From contig WOZT01000187.1 of the NCBI GenBank assembly GCA_011620145.1, positions 4,998 to 11,003 on the forward strand: a DNA stretch of 6,006 nucleotides, in the 5' to 3' direction. The DNA comes from Gammaproteobacteria bacterium (GTDB lineage: Bacteria; Pseudomonadota; Gammaproteobacteria; UBA5335). The position numbers and the translations under genes are program-made. The notes beneath the pieces are model-generated. The model made no database searches, was not told where the DNA came from, and worked only from the letters and a program-made list of their open reading frames with translations. Numbering within the stretch: the first letter of the stretch is position 1; the number at the start of each line of letters is the position of its first letter. Below, piece by piece: positions 1 through 6,006 of this stretch.

Positions 1-56
1 GCCAGCCGCTCCACCTCGCCCACCGCTCCCTGGGGCGCGGCGTTTTCCTCCGTCAT
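1..56 (-). CDS. pheA: N-terminal fragment of probable PheA (chorismate mutase/prephenate dehydratase)
   Basis: Only the first 18 codons and two bases lie in the window; they read MTEENAAPQGAVGEVERL and run off the left edge. The ATG (56-54) overlaps the serA TGA (55-53) as ATGA, a typical sign of translational coupling. No good Shine-Dalgarno sequence precedes this ATG; a GGAGG lies just inside the frame, so a slightly later start, for example a GTG at codon 12, is possible. The fragment carries no diagnostic motif. The pheA call is inferred from gene order, because gyrA-serC-pheA is a conserved cluster in Pseudomonas and relatives. The acidic beginning would suit the short leader before a chorismate mutase helix. 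If correct, the full protein would convert chorismate through prephenate to phenylpyruvate in the cytoplasm. A different co-transcribed amino-acid gene cannot be excluded. I am fairly sure a gene starts here and only moderately sure which one. Confidence 0.5.
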   Translation of the reverse strand, partial: MTEENAAPQGAVGEVERL

Positions 57-1216
57 ACGGCGCGGGCTGCCAGCACGCCGTCAATGGCGCGCAACCGGGC
101 CAGTGCCGTGTCCGGTACGGGCTGGTTGACGTCCACCACGGTGTAGGCGAGATCGCCCCTGGATTTGTTCAGCATATCGAGAATATTCAGGCTGAAGCCC
201 GCCAGCGTGGACGAAATCTGTCCCAGCATGTTGGGCACATTGGCATTGGCGATACACACCCGATAGCCTTCCGCATGGGGCAGCATCACTTCGGGAAAAT
301 TCACCGCATTGCGGATGTTGCCGTTTTCCAGGTAATCCCGCACCTGCTGCACCACCATGACGGCGCAATTTTCCTCGGCTTCATGGGTGGATGCGCCCAG
401 ATGGGGCAGCGCGATGACCCGAGGATGGCCCTGCAGCGCGACGCCCGGGAAATCGCAGACATAACCGCCCAGCTTGCCCTCATCCAGCGCTTCACGCACC
501 AGACCCGACTCAACCACGCCCTCGCGGGAGAAATTCAGCACCACCAGACCGGGCTTGGCCAGTTTCAAGCGCTCGGCGTTGAGCATATTGCGGGTGTGGT
601 CATTCAGCGGCACGTGGAAGGTCAGGTAATCCGCCTGGGCGACCACTTCCTCGACACTGCGCGCCTGGCCCACGCCGGAGGAGAGTTGCCAGGCGTTTTC
701 CACCGTGATCTTGGGATCCAGGCCGATGACGCGCATCCCCAGGGCATGGGCGGCATTGGCGACCTTGACGCCGATGGCACCCAGACCGATCACGCCCAGC
801 GTCCGCCCCGGCAGTTCCGTGCCCACGAACTGTTTCTTGCCTGATTCCACCGCCTTGTGCATGGCGGCATCGTCCCCCGTCAGGCCATCCACGAAACGCA
901 GCGCCTGGGGGATATTGCGCGAGGCCATCAGCAGGCCCACCAGCACCAGTTCCTTGACGGCATTGGCATTGGCACCCGGGGTGTTGAACACCGGCACGCC
1001 CAGGGCGGACAGCCGCGCGATGGGGATGTTGTTGACGCCGGCGCCGGCGCGGCCCACCGCCTTGAGCGAGCCCGCAAAGCTCATGTCATGCATGACCTGG
1101 GAACGCACCAGGATGGCATCGGGATCGGCTACGTCGCCGCCGACCTGGTAGCGGTCGGCCTCGAACTGGCTCAGGCCACGGGGGGAAATATTGTTCAGCG
1201 TCTGAATCTTGAACAT
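53..1216 (-). CDS. serA: D-3-phosphoglycerate dehydrogenase, short ACT-domain type
   Basis: Catalyses the first committed step of serine synthesis, the NAD-dependent oxidation of 3-phosphoglycerate to 3-phosphohydroxypyruvate, in the cytoplasm. Length is 387 residues from the chosen start, against about 410 for E. coli SerA. Domains in order: N-terminal part of the substrate domain (1-95, with GRAGAGVNNI at 55-64 and PGANANAVKEL at 80-90); nucleotide-binding Rossmann domain (about 96-270) with GLGAIG at 144-149; return to the substrate domain with PHLGAST at 271-277; C-terminal ACT domain (about 318-387), the usual serine-sensing module. Of the 2-hydroxyacid dehydrogenase triad, Arg231 (in NFSREG) and His272 are present, but the position of the usual Glu (the FPTEP motif of E. 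coli) holds Val259 in DFPGVA. An in-frame ATG five codons upstream (1231) is possible. I prefer Met at 1216 because GAAGG lies 8 bases before it and the family typically begins near this point. It follows serC closely and overlaps the next gene by 4 bases. Confidence 0.93.
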   Translation of the reverse strand: MFKIQTLNNISPRGLSQFEADRYQVGGDVADPDAILVRSQVMHDMSFAGSLKAVGRAGAGVNNIPIARLSALGVPVFNTPGANANAVKELVLVGLLMASRNIPQALRFVDGLTGDDAAMHKAVESGKKQFVGTELPGRTLGVIGLGAIGVKVANAAHALGMRVIGLDPKITVENAWQLSSGVGQARSVEEVVAQADYLTFHVPLNDHTRNMLNAERLKLAKPGLVVLNFSREGVVESGLVREALDEGKLGGYVCDFPGVALQGHPRVIALPHLGASTHEAEENCAVMVVQQVRDYLENGNIRNAVNFPEVMLPHAEGYRVCIANANVPNMLGQISSTLAGFSLNILDMLNKSRGDLAYTVVDVNQPVPDTALARLRAIDGVLAARAV

Positions 1217-1224
1217 GACTTGGG

Positions 1225-1229
1225 CCTTC
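1225..1229 (-). promoter_or_regulatory. Ribosome binding site deciding the serA start
   Basis: On the minus strand GAAGG ends 8 bases before the ATG at 1216-1214. The alternative upstream ATG (1231-1229) overlaps this motif and is preceded only by a C-rich and then TTGACTCA stretch with no purine-rich Shine-Dalgarno. This favours the 387-residue protein beginning MFKIQTLNN over the 392-residue version. Confidence 0.6.
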
Positions 1230-1270
1230 ATTGAGTCAAGGGGGTCGCGTGATGCGCCTGCGATCTGTGG

Positions 1271-2353
1271 TCAGCCATTCCGCCGCTGGAAATCCTTCAT
1301 GAAATCCACCAGCGCCGCCACTGCCTCGAAGGGAACGGCATTGTAGATGCTCGCGCGCATACCGCCCACCGAGCGGTGCCCCTTGAGCCCGACCAGGCCG
1401 GCGGCCTTGGCCTCGCTGAGGAAGCTCGCATCCAGCGCCGCATCCGGAAGAATGAACGGCACGTTCATCCAGGAGCGATCCGCCACCGCCACCGGGTTGC
1501 GATAGAACCCCGACGTGTCGATGGTCTGATAGAGCAGCTCCGCCTTGCGGCGATTGGTTTCGGCCATGGCGGCCAGACCGCCCTTGGCCTTGAGGTGGGC
1601 GAATACCAGGCCCGCCACATACCACGCGAAGGTGGCAGGCGTGTTGTACATGGACTCGTTCTCGACCTGCGGCGCGTAATCCAGGATGGTGGCCGTGCCC
1701 GGCAGCGCGTGTCCCACCAGGTCTTCACGCACGATGACCAGCGTCAGTCCGGCCGGCCCGACGTTTTTCTGCGCGCCACCGTAAATGATGCCGAAACGGG
1801 AGACGTCGATCGGACGCGACAGCAGGGTCGAAGAGAAATCCCCCACCAGCGGCACGGCGCCCGTCTCGGGAATCCACTGGAATTCCACGCCGCCGATGGT
1901 TTCATTGGGGGTGTAATGGACATAGGAGGCCTGCGGATCAAGGCGCCAGGCCGACTGGGGCGGGATGGCGGTGAAACCGCTTTCCTCACCGGAGGCCGCG
2001 ACATTCACGGTGCCGAATTTCTTGGCCTCGCCAATGGCCTTCTTGGACCAGGCGCCGGTGTGGATATAGTCGGCCCGGCGTCCCTCACCCATCAGGTTCA
2101 GGGGAACCATGGCGAACTGGGCCGTGGCGCCACCCTGCAGGAACAACACCTTGTAGTTCGCCGGGATGGCGAGCAGATCGCGCAGGTCCTGTTCTGCCTG
2201 GGCCGCGATGGCCATGAATTCCTTGCCGCGATGGCTCATTTCCATCACGGACATGCCGCTGCCGTGCCAGTCCAGCAGTTCGTCCCGCACCTGTTCCAGA
2301 ACCGCTTGCGGCAGCGCCGCCGGGCCCGCGTTGAAATTGTGTACCCGCGCCAT
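1271..2353 (-). CDS. serC: Phosphoserine aminotransferase
   Basis: A pyridoxal-phosphate enzyme that transfers the amino group of glutamate to 3-phosphohydroxypyruvate, giving 3-phosphoserine. In many proteobacteria it also acts on the analogous erythronate-derived ketoacid in pyridoxal phosphate synthesis. Length is 360 residues, the usual size (E. coli has 362). Motifs in order: FNAGPAALP at 7-15; SHRGKEF at 40-46 with substrate-binding His41 and Arg42; the cofactor phosphate motif GGATAQF at 74-80; Trp102; TPNETIGG at 148-155; GDFSS at 171-175 with Asp172, which pairs with the pyridine nitrogen; [11 protein letters not shown] at 192-202 with Lys196 as the Schiff-base lysine; NTPATF at 237-242; [11 protein letters not shown] at 325-335 near the C-terminus. 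All expected active-site residues are present. The ATG at 2353 is supported by AGAGG 5 bases upstream. It lies 55 bases after gyrA and just before serA, the preceding enzyme of the pathway, with no terminator visible on either side. Confidence 0.97.
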   Translation of the reverse strand: MARVHNFNAGPAALPQAVLEQVRDELLDWHGSGMSVMEMSHRGKEFMAIAAQAEQDLRDLLAIPANYKVLFLQGGATAQFAMVPLNLMGEGRRADYIHTGAWSKKAIGEAKKFGTVNVAASGEESGFTAIPPQSAWRLDPQASYVHYTPNETIGGVEFQWIPETGAVPLVGDFSSTLLSRPIDVSRFGIIYGGAQKNVGPAGLTLVIVREDLVGHALPGTATILDYAPQVENESMYNTPATFAWYVAGLVFAHLKAKGGLAAMAETNRRKAELLYQTIDTSGFYRNPVAVADRSWMNVPFILPDAALDASFLSEAKAAGLVGLKGHRSVGGMRASIYNAVPFEAVAALVDFMKDFQRRNG

Positions 2354-2357
2354 AATG

Positions 2358-2363
2358 TCCTCT
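2358..2363 (-). promoter_or_regulatory. Shine-Dalgarno of serC
   Basis: AGAGGA on the minus strand, with the AGAGG core 5 bases before the serC ATG, is the clearest ribosome binding site in the window. The rest of the 55-base gyrA-serC gap (2354-2408) shows no convincing -10/-35 pair. It contains only a 4-bp GC stem without a T tract, so it does not look like a promoter or an intrinsic terminator. serC is therefore probably served by transcripts coming through gyrA, or by a promoter inside gyrA. Confidence 0.65.
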
Positions 2364-2408
2364 GTCGACTGCCAATACCCGAAACCCTGACTGGTGGCGA
2401 AGCGCCGC

Positions 2409-4964
<2,556 letters not shown>

Positions 4965-4974
4965 GCCTTGCCGT

Positions 4975-4993
4975 CGCGGGATGAATCCCCGCG
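4975..4993 (-). promoter_or_regulatory. Hairpin in the gyrA 5' leader
   Basis: On the minus strand CGCGGG, a 7-base loop GATTCAT, and CCCGCG form a perfect 6-bp all-GC stem. It ends 10 bases before the gyrA ATG, so it adjoins or covers the weak ribosome-binding region. No T tract follows, so it does not look like an intrinsic terminator for mtnA. It may affect gyrA translation or mRNA stability, but short GC stems also arise by chance in GC-rich DNA. Confidence 0.4.
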
Positions 4994-5017
4994 TCCCGTT
5001 ACCGATTTAAGAGGCGA

Positions 5018-5026
5018 ATCTTAGCA
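5018..5026 (-). promoter_or_regulatory. Candidate extended -10 promoter for gyrA
   Basis: Within the 78-base mtnA-gyrA gap the minus strand carries TGCTAAGAT: a TAAGAT -10 hexamer (4 of 6 consensus) preceded by TG plus one base, the extended -10 form. No strong -35 stands at 16-18 bases upstream; the best match is GAGACA with a short 15-base spacer. Transcription would begin near 5011 and give a leader of roughly 45 bases that contains the hairpin at 4975-4993. This is the most AT-rich part of the gap. The call is an inference from motif and position. Confidence 0.4.
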
Positions 5027-5041
5027 CAGGGGAAAGCCTGT
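5026..5041 (-). repeat. Small inverted repeat upstream of the gyrA -10
   Basis: ACAGG, a six-base spacer, and CCTGT form a perfect 5-bp inverted repeat between the mtnA stop and the candidate gyrA -10 element. The location suits an operator, but the arms are short and no known regulator motif is recognisable. It could be a chance occurrence. Confidence 0.2.
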
Positions 5042-5042
5042 C

Positions 5043-6006
5043 TCACGACCGGGCCATCAAGGCCGCCAGGGTGCGCGCATCGGGTCGTTCGATGGCGCCT
5101 TTTTCGGTCACCAGCACATCGATGAGCGCCGCCGGAGTCACATCGAACACCGGATTGGGCGCCTCCAGCAGCGGCTCCGGCCCGGTCCGGCCGGCGAGGC
5201 GCCATACTTCCTCCGGTCCGCGGAATTCGATGGGGATCTCACCGCCTTCGGCCAGCGCGAGGTCCACGGTGGTGCTGGGCGCCACCACCATGAAGCGCAA
5301 TCCGTGGTGACGCGCCGCCACGGCCAGGGCATAGGTGCCGATCTTGTTGGCCACATCGCCGTTGGCGGTGATGCGGTCGGCGCCCACGATCACCCAGTCG
5401 ATCTCGCCGCGCGCCATGAAAAACGCCGCTGCGCTGTCCACGATCAGGCTCACCGGAATGCCGTCCCGATTCAGCTCCCAACTGGTCAGCCGCGCGCCCT
5501 GCAACCAGGGCCGCGATTCGGTGGCGAACACCCGCGCCAGACGATCCTGCGCCCAGGCGGTGCGGATCACCCCCAGCGCCGTGCCCAGCCCGGCGGTGGC
5601 CAGCGAGCCGGTGTTGCAATGGGTGAGCACCCGCGTGCCCGGCGCCAGATAGGCGCTGCCCAGCTCGCCCATGCGCCGGTTGGCGGCCAGATCCGCCGCC
5701 CACAGCCCGTCCGCCGCCCGCTCCAGGGCTTGCCAGTCCCCCGGCGCACCCTGTCGGGCGATTATTTCGAGATGGGACAGGGCGCCCGCCAGATTGACCG
5801 CGGTAGGGCGGGACGCTGCCAGCAAGCGGACTGCGGCAGCGATCCCGGCTTGCCATCCGGATGCATCCGCGCCTGCCAGCGCCCGGGCGGCCATCACCAG
5901 CCCATAGGCGCCCGCCAGACCGATTGCCGGGGCGCCGCGCACCGCCATGTCATGGATGGCGCGGGCGGTCTCGGAGGCATCCGTCGCGACCAGCCAGCGC
6001 ACCTCG
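5043..6006 (-). CDS. mtnA: Methylthioribose-1-phosphate isomerase, 5' end outside the window
   Basis: Isomerises 5-methylthioribose-1-phosphate to 5-methylthioribulose-1-phosphate in the methionine salvage pathway. It belongs to the eIF2B-alpha/beta/delta-like fold family. About 320 residues are visible; the family is usually near 350, so roughly the first 25-30 are beyond the right edge. The GTG at 6002 is an internal valine codon, not a start: the frame stays open to the edge and the alignable N-terminus is missing. Visible motifs, counting that valine as 1: VRGAPAIG at 21-28; THCNTGSLATAG at 127-138 with the catalytic cysteine at 129; TESRPWLQGARLTSWEL at 161-177; VGADRITANGDVANKIGTY at 206-224 with the catalytic aspartate at 209; NPVFDVTP at 283-290; and VTEKG near the end. 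All of these are family hallmarks and separate it from regulatory eIF2B subunits. The gene lies directly upstream of gyrA, as in Pseudomonas, with 78 bases between them and no visible terminator. Confidence 0.95.
   Translation of the reverse strand, partial: EVRWLVATDASETARAIHDMAVRGAPAIGLAGAYGLVMAARALAGADASGWQAGIAAAVRLLAASRPTAVNLAGALSHLEIIARQGAPGDWQALERAADGLWAADLAANRRMGELGSAYLAPGTRVLTHCNTGSLATAGLGTALGVIRTAWAQDRLARVFATESRPWLQGARLTSWELNRDGIPVSLIVDSAAAFFMARGEIDWVIVGADRITANGDVANKIGTYALAVAARHHGLRFMVVAPSTTVDLALAEGGEIPIEFRGPEEVWRLAGRTGPEPLLEAPNPVFDVTPAALIDVLVTEKGAIERPDARTLAALMARS

Noticed and set aside
275..1234. Two plus-strand frames (275-844 and 857-1234) antisense to serA.
   Set aside because: Both are in register with serA codons and explained by avoidance of TTA, CTA and TCA. 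They show no domain.
1234..1239. TTGACT on the minus strand upstream of serA as a possible -35 element.
   Set aside because: At 16-18 bases downstream there is no -10-like hexamer, and that position would already lie at the serA start.
2354..2408. Possible terminator between gyrA and serC.
   Set aside because: Only a 4-bp GGCG/CGCC stem with a three-base loop is present and no T tract follows.
5239..5856. A 205-codon minus-strand frame within mtnA.
   Set aside because: It is an out-of-frame, Gly/Arg/Ala-rich reading of mtnA sequence; the mtnA frame carries the conserved motifs.
6000..6002. GTG as the start codon of mtnA.
   Set aside because: The frame remains open to the window edge and the conserved N-terminal 25-30 residues of the family are missing, so the gene is cut by the window rather than starting here.

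Overview
The window is a GC-rich, densely packed stretch of bacterial chromosome. Every gene I can support lies on the minus strand, so transcription runs from high to low coordinates. In that order the genes are mtnA (methionine salvage, 5' end cut off by the right edge), gyrA (DNA gyrase subunit A), serC (phosphoserine aminotransferase), serA (D-3-phosphoglycerate dehydrogenase, short ACT-domain form), and the first 18 codons of a gene that overlaps the serA stop. From position and start, that last gene is most likely pheA (chorismate mutase/prephenate dehydratase). GyrA aligns residue for residue with the E. coli protein through the catalytic tyrosine. The mtnA-gyrA-serC-...-pheA order matches the arrangement known from Pseudomonas and relatives, so I infer a GC-rich gammaproteobacterium. 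Since serA sits between serC and pheA, it is probably not Pseudomonas itself. A sulfur-oxidising or purple-sulfur type lineage is possible, but the sequence does not fix this.

Layout: 6006-5043 mtnA; 5042-4965 a 78-base gap with a plausible extended -10 promoter for gyrA and a perfect 6-bp hairpin just before the gyrA start; 4964-2409 gyrA; a 55-base gap with a clear serC ribosome binding site; 2353-1271 serC; a short gap; 1216-53 serA (start revised to the second Met); 56-1 the putative pheA start, overlapping the serA stop as ATGA. No gap exceeds 100 bases. I see no rRNA, tRNA, insertion sequence, CRISPR array or convincing rho-independent terminator.

How the genes fit together: SerA oxidises 3-phosphoglycerate to 3-phosphohydroxypyruvate and SerC transaminates it to phosphoserine, so the two adjacent genes encode the first two committed steps of serine synthesis. 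The probable pheA would add the branch to phenylalanine. Close spacing and the ATGA overlap suggest that serC, serA and the downstream gene are co-transcribed, possibly with readthrough from gyrA. MtnA is a separate metabolic function that shares only the neighbourhood.

This is mainly conserved housekeeping sequence, and I find no evidence of an undescribed system. The points most worth a second look are the absence from SerA of the glutamate expected in the dehydrogenase Arg-Glu-His triad, the hairpin and promoter in front of gyrA, and the natural Thr at GyrA position 83.
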